This document shows positions 1 to 6,463 of a stretch of 9,474 nucleotides of DNA, piece by piece. Every line of letters begins with the position of its first letter. The first letter of the stretch is position 1. Source of the DNA: CAYFJO01 sp964343305 (GTDB lineage Bacteria; Planctomycetota; Planctomycetia; Pirellulales; Pirellulaceae); assembly GCA_964343305.1 (NCBI GenBank), contig CAYFJO010000421.1:1-9474 (forward strand), given 5' to 3'. The notes under the pieces were generated by a model. That model ran no database searches. It had not been told where the DNA came from and was given only the letters and a program-made list of their open reading frames with translations. The translations under genes and the position numbers were made by a program.

Positions 1-1904
1 GTTTGACGGGCGATCACCATCGCAATATCATCGTGCTGCTGGACGGCACGGCGAGCATGAACCAGCAAGTAGATGTGACCACAGCATTTCGTCTCGCCCA
101 AAAGAAAGCAGCGGCCGTTGTTCGTGCGTTACCCGATGAAACTTCGGTTTCGGTCGTTTATCTCGGTCACAACGTGACCGTTCCGGTCGAACAAAGCACG
201 GATCTACAGACGACCGCCGCGAGGATCGAAAAGCTGAAAGCTGGTTCCGGTTCCGCACCGATCAGCGCGGCGTTGGCTTATGTCAAGGATTTTATTCAGC
301 AACAAGACATGGACGCTGCCGAGCTTTACGTCTTTTCCGATTATCAAAAACACACTTGGATGCGGCAGGCAACCGAAACGTCGCAGGCGCTAAATGAACT
401 GGCCCAAACCAGCGAACCGTTTCTAGTGGATGTTGGTGGTGACGCTGAATTCAACTACTTGGCCACGATGCTTCGCCCGGTGGAAAATGTTTTGTCGGCG
501 GGCAAGCCTGTGAAGTTTCAAGCGATGTTCGAAGTTCGCGGCCAGCCGCCCGCCGATGCTCGCGCGACGGTGACGTTTCTGGTTGATGGTGTGAAAAAAA
601 ACGTTCGCGAAATCGACCCCAGCGGCGAAACGGCGTCACTGGAATTCTCCTTCAGTTTTCCGGATGCAGGCGAGTATCTGGTCGAGGCAGTGATCGAAGG
701 CGACGGGCATCGCGCGGACAACGGACGTTTGTATCTGTGCAGCGTGCCTGAAGACATCGGAGTTTTGATCCTCGACGAAACCGCTGACCAACCAGAACCC
801 AAGAGCAAGTTCCTCGCGCGAGCAATCAGGCCGCCGGGACACGCTGCGCTGGAGAAGGTGTCGCATTTCGACGTCAAGACAATTCGACCAGACCGAATCG
901 CGTACGAAAACCTGTCGGAGTATTCCGTTGTGGTTTTGACCGCGACCAGTATCTTGAACGATTCATTGGTTGGTCAGTTGGAAGCTTACGTTGCCGATGG
1001 CGGGGCGGTGTGGTTTTTCATGGGCGATGCGGTCAACTTGTTCGATTACAACTCGCGATTGTTCAAAAATGGCAAAGGGCTATTGCCGTGTCGCTTGGGA
1101 TCGAAAGAGTCGCTGGCGGCGGATGCAACGCCGTCGGTTTATTTGAATTACGGCGATTCGTCACATCCGGGGTTGGCACAGTTCGCTCGTTTCAGCGACT
1201 CACAATACGCGGTATTGCGGCAGTATGTGAAGCTTGCGGCGCCGCAAGACGATGCGACAATTCGAGTGGTCGCACCGCTTTCCGATCAGTCGCCCGCGAT
1301 CGTGGAAAAGCAATTCGGCCGCGGCGTGACGTTGCTTTGCAATACGACGCCAGGGCCGGATTGGACGTACATGGCAGCGCTCAGCGACTATCCAGTTTTG
1401 ATTCAGGAATTGCTGCGTTATTTGTTGGGCAATCCGGATGCCGACGTGAATTTGAACATTGGTGACCAGTTTCAACAGCCGGTGTTCGTCTCCACGCAGC
1501 ATCTTTCGCTCAAGCTGCCGGACGGAACGAAGGCACGCCTGACGCCTCGCAAACAAGCTGAAGATGATAAGCTTCCGACAATTATTTTTGAGGATACGAC
1601 TCAACAAGGGCTTTACCAAATCGAGGCCATTGAAGAGGTCGCTCCGCGCCGTCGGTTTGTTGTGAATCAAGGTTCCGACGAGGGCGACTTGTCGCGATTG
1701 ACGGCTGGTGAGTTCGACGATGCGTTTTCGATTCGCGGTCTAACGTGGATTGGTCCGCAGCGCACAGTGGAGGACCTTGCGGCAAGTTTGCACACAATCA
1801 CGGAAGTAGCGCCTTGGCTGCTTTGCGTTTTGCTCGTTTCATTGACACTGGAAACGCTGCTGGCCTGGCGTTTCGGACGGCGGCGTGAAGAGGTGGCAGC
1901 ATGA
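1..1904 (+). CDS. VWA / glutamine-amidotransferase-like membrane protein, 5' end outside window
   Basis: The reading frame is open from the first bases to a TGA at 1902-1904 (633 visible residues). The beginning is missing, because the visible sequence starts almost inside the VWA domain and related proteins have N-terminal membrane helices first. The domain order is a VWA fold (about residues 8-145), an Ig/CARDB-like beta region (about 150-250), a Rossmann-like class I glutamine-amidotransferase-like region (about 253-480, with DIGVLILDE and a GGAVWFFMGD strand-turn), and a C-terminal helix (about 605-622, WLLCVLLVSLTLETLLAW) followed by Arg-rich RFGRRREE. The metal-binding MIDAS motif is a variant: DGTAS at residues 14-18 instead of DxSxS, with a later Asp in VFSD. 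The family is of the BatA/VWA type found near MoxR ATPases. It is probably membrane anchored with most domains outside the cytoplasm. The stop overlaps an ATG (ATGA at 1901-1904), a translational-coupling arrangement. The exact function is unknown; no catalytic Cys-His-Glu triad is evident in the amidotransferase-like part. Confidence 0.85.
   Translation, partial: LTGDHHRNIIVLLDGTASMNQQVDVTTAFRLAQKKAAAVVRALPDETSVSVVYLGHNVTVPVEQSTDLQTTAARIEKLKAGSGSAPISAALAYVKDFIQQQDMDAAELYVFSDYQKHTWMRQATETSQALNELAQTSEPFLVDVGGDAEFNYLATMLRPVENVLSAGKPVKFQAMFEVRGQPPADARATVTFLVDGVKKNVREIDPSGETASLEFSFSFPDAGEYLVEAVIEGDGHRADNGRLYLCSVPEDIGVLILDETADQPEPKSKFLARAIRPPGHAALEKVSHFDVKTIRPDRIAYENLSEYSVVVLTATSILNDSLVGQLEAYVADGGAVWFFMGDAVNLFDYNSRLFKNGKGLLPCRLGSKESLAADATPSVYLNYGDSSHPGLAQFARFSDSQYAVLRQYVKLAAPQDDATIRVVAPLSDQSPAIVEKQFGRGVTLLCNTTPGPDWTYMAALSDYPVLIQELLRYLLGNPDADVNLNIGDQFQQPVFVSTQHLSLKLPDGTKARLTPRKQAEDDKLPTIIFEDTTQQGLYQIEAIEEVAPRRRFVVNQGSDEGDLSRLTAGEFDDAFSIRGLTWIGPQRTVEDLAASLHTITEVAPWLLCVLLVSLTLETLLAWRFGRRREEVAA
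1901..1904 (+). promoter_or_regulatory. ATGA stop/start overlap after the first VWA gene
   Basis: The TGA of the first gene overlaps an ATG. Such 4-base overlaps normally couple translation to a downstream gene. Here the ATG opens only an 89-codon frame that runs through the palindromic repeat and stops at 2168-2170, just before the real next gene. The likely reading is that this was the original start site of a downstream gene, or an incidental overlap, later separated from its gene by the repeat. Confidence 0.45.
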
Positions 1905-1946
1905 TGGAATCATATGCCATCTTACACAGGCCATTCGGTCAGCATC

Positions 1947-2154
1947 GCCCCGAAGGGGCCGTGACATATCAGCCCAGGGCAGAGCGAATCGCCGCCCTGG
2001 GTTTTGAAGCCGTCAATGCACAAGCCCTGAAAGGGCGAAACAACAATCTAACTCGACGTCGTACCAGTTGTTTCGCCCTTTCAGGGCTTGTGAAGCCTAC
2101 CCAGGGCGGCGCTGCGCTCTGCCCTGGGCTGGTTTGTTTCTGGCCCTTCGGGCC
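1947..2154. repeat. Long nested inverted repeat, copy A (CCCTGAAAGGGCG / GCCCAGGGC type)
   Basis: About 208 bases that read nearly the same on both strands. The outer ends are small hairpins (GCCCC-GAA-GGGGC at 1947-1959 and GGCCC-TTC-GGGCC at 2142-2154). Inside them are arms carrying CAGCCCAGGGCAGAGCG and GCCGCCCTGGGT (about 1970-2002) matched by their reverse complement at about 2099-2131. The centre is a perfect 25-base inverted repeat (2019-2043 against 2068-2092) built on AGCCCTGAAAGGGCGAAACA. RNA from either strand could fold into one long hairpin. It lies between two operon genes and lacks a T-run, so it is not a classical terminator. There is no transposase. It is related to the copy at 4556-4795, which shows a dispersed family. 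It occupies most of the 270-base gap between the two VWA genes. Confidence 0.85.
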
Positions 2155-2163
2155 GCGGATCGC

Positions 2164-2167
2164 GAGG
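2164..2167 (+). promoter_or_regulatory. Ribosome-binding site of the second VWA gene
   Basis: GAGG (within GAGGTGA, 2164-2170) lies 7 bases before the ATG at 2175, good Shine-Dalgarno spacing. It begins only 10 bases after the end of the palindromic repeat, so the second gene keeps its own initiation signal despite the repeat. Confidence 0.6.
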
Positions 2168-2174
2168 TGACACG

Positions 2175-4538
2175 ATGACCACGCTCACTTCACGAGAAAT
2201 GCTGCCGGTGTTGATTGCGTTTGCGGTCGCGATCTTCGTGTTTTACAGCTATTTGCTGCGGCAAGAAAGCCGTCAGCAGGAACGGCCAAGCGTTTTATGC
2301 ACCTTGTTATTGTGGGCGTTGCGTTTGGGTGCCGCGGGATTGGCGTTTGTGGCTTTGGCTCGGCCAGCTTATGAAGAAGTCAAAACGGAAGAACGTCTTC
2401 CGGTGTTGCCCGTGCTCATCGACGAATCGTTGAGCATGGATTTTCCTGGCAGTCGTGGCAATCCGTTGCTCGAAGGGAATCCAGCCAGCGAGCAAACTCG
2501 CTACCACGCGGCGGAAGCAGCCGTCGAAAAATTACAAACGAAACTGAGCCGCACGCATCGAGTTCAAGTCTATACCTTCTCCGATTCTGCCGGTCTGCTG
2601 AAGGAAGTCCCGTATCGCGAGCAAGATTCGGAGAAGCCGCTGTCTCGCCGGGAGATTTTCGCCAAACACCCTCAGCCGACCGGAAACTATTCGAACATTG
2701 GCGATGCGATTGAAACGACGCTGCGCGATCTGAGCGGCGAGCAGATTTCGGGCATGATCGTGATGAGCGACGGTCGGCAGACCGGCGGAGTGGCACTCGG
2801 GGAAATTGCCGACCAAGCGTCCGCTGCCAAGGTGCCGCTGCATACGCTCACGTTCGGTTCTGAATTCCCACTTCGAGATTTGCGGATCGACGAAACGATC
2901 GTTGGAGCCGAAGCGAGTTTAGGCGATGTGATGACGATCCACGTGAAAGTAACCAATCAAATCAGCAATCCGCTGGAGACTGTCCTCACACTCGAAGAAC
3001 GTGGAGAAGACGAACCGATCGAGTCCTTCAAAAAATCTGCGGATCGCAAGCTGTCGCTCATTCGCGGCCAGCAAACCGTTTCCATCTCGATGATTCCGGA
3101 AAATGAAGGCGTTCGACGTTTTCGATTGTCGCTGCCGGTGGAAGAAGATGAAATCAACGAACAAAACAACATCGCAGAAGTGACGGTGAATGTCGTCAAG
3201 CGGACGCTCAAGGTGTTACTGGTCGCGGGCGATCCGTCGCGCGAGTACATGTACATGGTCCCGGCACTGCTGCGCGATCCGATTATTGAACTGTCGTGCT
3301 ATTTGCAGTCTGCCGATGTGGACTACACACAACAGGGAAACGCGATCGTCCAGCGATTGCCGCAAACGGTGAAAGAGTGGAGCCGTTTCGATGTGGCGAT
3401 TCTGTTCGACGTCGATCCGAACAAGATCACGACGCAGCAACTGGCTGGCTTGGAAAACATGGTCAGCAACGGCGGCGGGTTGATGATCATCGCCGGACGA
3501 TCGCACGGCATGGCAAAGCTGGTGCAAGTTCACACGGCTCGCATCCGCGGTTTGCTGCCGGTCGAGGTCGATAAGAACTTGCACTTGAATCACGACCGTG
3601 TTTACGACCAGCCCTACCGCATTCGCCGCACGAGCAAAGGGCAGGCTCATCCGATTATGTTGGCTTCGGCCGAGCCGTCGCAAAACGAAACAGCGTGGTC
3701 GTCGTTCGGCGAAATCGATTTTTATTGGCATCACCCGGTTAGTGCCCCGAAGCCCAAGGCGGTCGTACTGCTGGAAAAGACAGGCGACGCTTCGCCCGGT
3801 TCGAGCAACAGCCTGATGGCGATTCATCGCTACGTGGATGGTGCGGTTTTCTTTTCGTCGATCAACAGCTTGTGGCGCTGGCGGTTTCCCAGCGAAAGTT
3901 ATGACTATGATCGGCTTTGGACGCGCGTGATTCGTTACCTTGGCGAAGCGCGACTGCTCGGCACGCAACAACAAGTCTCTTTGACCACCGATCGACGTGT
4001 TTATAGTCCCGGCGAGGACGTCGAGATTTCGTTGCGGGTACTCGACCCGGCTTTGCTGGCTCAGCTTGCCGATCAGCAGATTTATGTTTCGGTCACAGGC
4101 CGTGACAGCAATCAATACATGGTTGCCATGACGCCCGATCCAAGCGGCGAGCCGGTTTACATGGGCGACTATCGCGCTCGACGCGTCGGCGACATGACAA
4201 TTCGTTCGCGGCAAGCGGCGCCCGACGCCGATTCGGAAGCCAAGCCGTTGTTTGACGTGAAGCACGGTTTCCAAGTGCGGGTTCAATCGCTTGAAAACAA
4301 AGACACCGGCGCCGACCTGGAAGCAATGCAGAAACTCGCCGAACGAACTGGCGGACAGTATTACAATTACCGCACCATGAGTGATCTAGAATCGTTGGTT
4401 GACGAGATTCCGACCAACCCGCAAGTGTTGACCGAAGTCAAAACGACCGAAGTCTGGGACGGAATGACGTTCTTGGCGATCTTCCTGGTGTTGGTGAGTG
4501 TCGAATTGTGTTTGAGAAAATGGTGGGGGTTGTTATGA
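2175..4538 (+). CDS. VWA-domain membrane protein with amidotransferase-like domain
   Basis: Complete 787-residue protein. Two N-terminal membrane helices (about residues 10-28 and 40-62) are followed by a VWA domain (about 78-235) with a textbook MIDAS site: D83-E-S85-L-S87, T169 and D199 (in VMSDGR). Next come a CARDB/Ig-like beta region (about 232-342, DLRIDETIVGAEASLGD), a glutamine-amidotransferase-like Rossmann region (about 344-580, LKVLLVAGDPSREY then NGGGLMIIAGRSHG), further beta-rich sequence, and a C-terminal membrane helix (about 764-779). The ATG at 2175 is chosen for its GAGG site. The order matches planctomycete BatA/BatB-like proteins that travel with MoxR and DUF58 genes. The intact MIDAS suggests metal-dependent protein binding. 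A role in envelope or complex assembly is inference. The protein is a structural twin of the truncated protein upstream, consistent with an old duplication or a heteromeric pair. Its TGA overlaps an ATG (ATGA, 4535-4538). Confidence 0.93.
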   Translation: MTTLTSREMLPVLIAFAVAIFVFYSYLLRQESRQQERPSVLCTLLLWALRLGAAGLAFVALARPAYEEVKTEERLPVLPVLIDESLSMDFPGSRGNPLLEGNPASEQTRYHAAEAAVEKLQTKLSRTHRVQVYTFSDSAGLLKEVPYREQDSEKPLSRREIFAKHPQPTGNYSNIGDAIETTLRDLSGEQISGMIVMSDGRQTGGVALGEIADQASAAKVPLHTLTFGSEFPLRDLRIDETIVGAEASLGDVMTIHVKVTNQISNPLETVLTLEERGEDEPIESFKKSADRKLSLIRGQQTVSISMIPENEGVRRFRLSLPVEEDEINEQNNIAEVTVNVVKRTLKVLLVAGDPSREYMYMVPALLRDPIIELSCYLQSADVDYTQQGNAIVQRLPQTVKEWSRFDVAILFDVDPNKITTQQLAGLENMVSNGGGLMIIAGRSHGMAKLVQVHTARIRGLLPVEVDKNLHLNHDRVYDQPYRIRRTSKGQAHPIMLASAEPSQNETAWSSFGEIDFYWHHPVSAPKPKAVVLLEKTGDASPGSSNSLMAIHRYVDGAVFFSSINSLWRWRFPSESYDYDRLWTRVIRYLGEARLLGTQQQVSLTTDRRVYSPGEDVEISLRVLDPALLAQLADQQIYVSVTGRDSNQYMVAMTPDPSGEPVYMGDYRARRVGDMTIRSRQAAPDADSEAKPLFDVKHGFQVRVQSLENKDTGADLEAMQKLAERTGGQYYNYRTMSDLESLVDEIPTNPQVLTEVKTTEVWDGMTFLAIFLVLVSVELCLRKWWGLL
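4535..4538 (+). promoter_or_regulatory. ATGA stop/start overlap between second VWA gene and cyclase-like gene
   Basis: The TGA stop of the VWA gene overlaps an ATG that is in frame with the downstream cyclase-like gene. A purine-rich stretch (GGTGGGGG, about 4522-4529) precedes it. This is probably the ancestral coupled start of the third gene; the palindromic repeat now lies 18 bases after this ATG and stays open in that frame. Confidence 0.5.
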
Positions 4539-4555
4539 GATGTGGTCGATCACTC

Positions 4556-4795
4556 GTCCCGAAGGGGCAGCAACATATCAGCCCAGGGCAAGGCAACGCG
4601 AGTCTTACGAGCGTGCCGTCGCCCTGGGTTTGGAGTCCGTCTGATCTCATAGCCCTGAAAGGGCGAAACAGATTATTGGCGACTCGCCGAGGAAAACTTG
4701 TTTCGCCCTTACAGGGCTACTCGACGCAATCACATCCTGACCCAGGGCCACGCTTCGCTCTGCCCTGGGCTGGTATGTTGGTGCCCCTTCGGGGC
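4556..4795. repeat. Long nested inverted repeat, copy B, overlapping a gene start
   Basis: About 240 bases with the same plan as copy A. The ends are TCCCGAAGGGG (about 4557-4567) and GCCCC-TTC-GGGGC (4783-4795). The middle arms carry CAGCCCAGGGC, with the reverse complement GCCCTGGGCTG at 4762-4772. The centre is an inverted repeat built on AGCCCTGAAAGGGCGAAACA (4651-4670) against 4699-4718, with one mismatch. The left arm has about 15 extra bases compared with copy A, so the copies have diverged. The whole element is open in the frame of the downstream gene, and its right end contains the ATG at 4775 chosen here as that gene's most plausible start. Confidence 0.85.
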
Positions 4796-5986
4796 GAAAA
4801 ACGTCAACCGGTGCGTTGCGCGTTTGTGATGGGTTGCTTATGCCTTGTGATCTACCTGGATTCCGCCACATCCGTTGCACAAAACGAAACCAAATCACAA
4901 GCAACCGACTCGGCTGAAACCGACGAAGAAAATCTGCTCACCGAACGAGATCGCAAGCGTGGCCCAACTTTCCCCGGCGACGATCCGGCGTTCCTTGTCC
5001 TGCCACGAAAACCTTATCGCAGCACGACGGCCAGTGAACTGCTCACGCCCGACGTGCTCAAGATGACGGACCGCGCACTGGACTTTCTCTCTCGCACTCA
5101 AGACTCCGACGGCGGTTGGTCTGACACCAAATTCGCATCGAACACCGGCGTCACGGCACTCTGCTGTTTGGCGTTCATGGCTGAAGGCAGCCGGCCGCGA
5201 GCAGGGAAGTACGGACGTTCGCTGGATCGCGGTCTGGAATTTCTTCTGGAAAACGTCCAAAACAGCAGCGTCATCGCGGGCCAGGGAAGCAATCCGCTTG
5301 GTCCCGGCTACGAGCACACGTTGTCGACGCTCGCATTGCTGATGGCTTACGGCGATATCCCTTGGCGGCCGGAGCTTCGCGATGTGATCGCTCGTGCGAT
5401 TCAAGTGCTCGCCCGCAGTCAGCGATTGGATGGCGGTTGGCGATATCAGATGAACCGCGAAGGGCTCAGCGACATGTCGGTGACCGCGAATGTGCTATGG
5501 GTTTTGCGAACAGCCAAGAAGGCAGGCTTCACAGTCAATTCCGAATCCATCGCCAAGGGAGTTGAGTTCATCGAAGCGTGTGCTTTGCCGGACGGGCATT
5601 TCCGCTATCGCAAATTCGGCATCCACGCCGCTCCAAGCTTAGGCGGAACAGGCATCGTGGCACTCTGCAATAATGGCCAGTTAGACCATCAGTTGATCGC
5701 CCCGGCGAGAGACAAGATCGAATATGAATATCGCCGCTACACAATCAATGACTTGAAAGAGCGACGTTACTTTGTGTTCGGTTGCTTCTATGCCAGCTTG
5801 GCGATGTATAGCTGCGGCGATGAGTACTTCATTCCGTGGTTCAAAAAGGCGGCATCTGTGCTGAGCGAAATGCAACGCAAAGACGGCGAGTTTCCCGACC
5901 AGCACGACAATATCATTTACACAACCGCGATGGCGGTAATTATGCTGCAAGCCCCACGAGGTTATCTGCCGATTTACGAACGATGA
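4775..5986 (+). CDS. Exported prenyltransferase/squalene-cyclase-repeat protein
   Basis: About 403 residues from the ATG at 4775; the same frame is open back to an ATG at 4535 and a GTG at 4508. The start is chosen because it gives a short positively charged stretch (K9, R10, R14) followed by a hydrophobic segment (CAFVMGCLCLVIYL) and a signal-peptidase site after about residue 35 (SVA-QN). A start at 4535 would bury this signal under about 80 repeat-encoded residues; a GTG at 4811 is another option. The mature part is an alpha/alpha-barrel of terpene-cyclase type with QW-like motifs RTQDSDGGW (about 107-115), RSQRLDGGW (about 214-222) and a weak EMQRKDGEF (about 365-373). The position resembling the catalytic DxDDTA motif of squalene-hopene cyclases reads DMSVTA (about 233-238), so the catalytic aspartates appear absent. 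It is more likely a binding or scaffold protein than a cyclase. It ends 13 bases before the convergent hicA. Confidence 0.85.
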   Translation: MLVPLRGEKRQPVRCAFVMGCLCLVIYLDSATSVAQNETKSQATDSAETDEENLLTERDRKRGPTFPGDDPAFLVLPRKPYRSTTASELLTPDVLKMTDRALDFLSRTQDSDGGWSDTKFASNTGVTALCCLAFMAEGSRPRAGKYGRSLDRGLEFLLENVQNSSVIAGQGSNPLGPGYEHTLSTLALLMAYGDIPWRPELRDVIARAIQVLARSQRLDGGWRYQMNREGLSDMSVTANVLWVLRTAKKAGFTVNSESIAKGVEFIEACALPDGHFRYRKFGIHAAPSLGGTGIVALCNNGQLDHQLIAPARDKIEYEYRRYTINDLKERRYFVFGCFYASLAMYSCGDEYFIPWFKKAASVLSEMQRKDGEFPDQHDNIIYTTAMAVIMLQAPRGYLPIYER

Positions 5987-5999
5987 AGACAATGACAAT

Positions 6000-6185
6000 T
6001 CAAATCTCTGGAATTGACAGCCCACGGCAGATTTTGCGGGCCAAGACGTTTGGAATCTCCGTATGGCGAGGGACGGCCTCGACTTCGCCGGTTTGTGGAT
6101 TGGTCCAAAGCGAATGCGACCGGCCTTCACGTTTCAGGTGGCACCCGTGTTTCCGCAAATGTCTCAGCAGTGCGTTGCGTTTCAT
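6000..6185 (-). CDS. hicA: HicA-family mRNA interferase toxin
   Basis: A 61-residue protein on the minus strand starting at the ATG at 6185-6183. HicA toxins are small double-stranded-RNA-binding-fold ribonucleases that cut mRNA and stop translation until HicB binds them. Family signs are a basic N-terminal helix (MKRNALLRHLRKHGCHL), the segment REGRSHSLW carrying the likely catalytic His at residue 24, the VPRH motif at 38-41, and a C-terminal helix (LARKICRGL). A longer frame extends upstream to 6356, but this start gives the usual HicA length and overlaps the hicB stop by 4 bases (ATGA), so translation is probably coupled. Transcription runs toward the convergent cyclase-like gene with only 13 bases between the two stops and no clear terminator. 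Confidence 0.85.
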   Translation of the reverse strand: MKRNALLRHLRKHGCHLKREGRSHSLWTNPQTGEVEAVPRHTEIPNVLARKICRGLSIPEI

Positions 6186-6397
6186 TCGATCGTCACGACG
6201 TCGCGCTCGAATTGTTCCGGCAACCCACGGAGCCCATCTTCGAGCCGGTCTTGGAGAATTAGCGAGATCGCCTCGGAAAGGCTTTGTTTGCATTCTTCTC
6301 GCGTTCGGCCCTGGCCGTTTGCCCCTGGAATTTCCGGACACCACGCAATGAACCATTCCTCGTCTTTGTCAATGACGGCTGTGAATTCATGTTTCAT
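6182..6397 (-). CDS. hicB: HicB-family antitoxin
   Basis: A 71-residue protein with the HicB partial RNase H-like fold: MKHEFTAVIDKDEEWFIAWCPEIPG, the conserved G-Q-G-R-T segment, then a helix (EECKQSLSEAISLIL). It neutralises the HicA toxin by covering its active site. The start is the ATG at 6397-6395, preceded on the minus strand by GGAG with 7-base spacing; a longer frame to 6469 would enter the neighbouring gene's signal-peptide region. The protein ends soon after the fold (PEQFERDVVTIE), with no helix-turn-helix or ribbon-helix-helix domain, so direct autoregulation by DNA binding is not obvious. The antitoxin gene comes first and hicA second, the reverse of the E. coli hicAB order but seen in many genomes. 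Confidence 0.87.
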   Translation of the reverse strand: MKHEFTAVIDKDEEWFIAWCPEIPGANGQGRTREECKQSLSEAISLILQDRLEDGLRGLPEQFERDVVTIE

Positions 6398-6463
6398 GAG
6401 TTGTCTCCAATCAATTTCTAACATCAATTGTACCAGATGAATCCCAAAACGACGATCGGAACG
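6398..6463. promoter_or_regulatory. Divergent intergenic region between hicB and the NHL gene
   Basis: This short A+T-richer stretch separates two divergent genes and must hold the hicB signals and possibly those of the NHL gene. On the minus strand TACAAT (6427-6432) resembles a -10 box about 30 bases before the hicB ATG, but no good -35 box is found 16-18 bases upstream. No convincing plus-strand promoter was seen. Treat it as a likely promoter region only because of the gene arrangement. Confidence 0.25.
6405..6408 (-). promoter_or_regulatory. Ribosome-binding site of hicB
   Basis: On the minus strand GGAG lies 7 bases before the hicB ATG (GGAGACAACTC-ATG). It decides the short HicB start over the longer upstream frame. 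Confidence 0.6.

Noticed and set aside
1947..2154. CRISPR array or classical rho-independent terminator
   Set aside because: There are no regularly spaced direct repeats with unique spacers, and the hairpins are not followed by a T-run. The pattern is one nested inverted repeat.
1901..2170. An 89-codon open frame between the two VWA genes
   Set aside because: It is almost wholly composed of the palindromic repeat, has no recognisable domain and is explained by the open frames of that element; it is not reported as a gene.
3216..4286. A 356-codon minus-strand open frame inside the second VWA gene
   Set aside because: It is the shadow of a well supported plus-strand gene in G+C-rich DNA, with no recognisable domains of its own.
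4508..4774. Longer version of the cyclase-like protein starting at GTG 4508 or ATG 4535
   Set aside because: It would place repeat-encoded residues in front of a clear signal peptide. Kept as an alternative start only.
6186..6356. Extended N-terminus of HicA reaching to 6356
   Set aside because: The extra 57 residues are the hicB gene read in another frame; the 61-residue form fits the family and overlaps the hicB stop by ATGA.
5836..6440. Plus-strand open frames across the hicBA region
   Set aside because: They overlap the recognisable HicA and HicB proteins on the other strand and encode arginine- and serine-rich sequence without family features.
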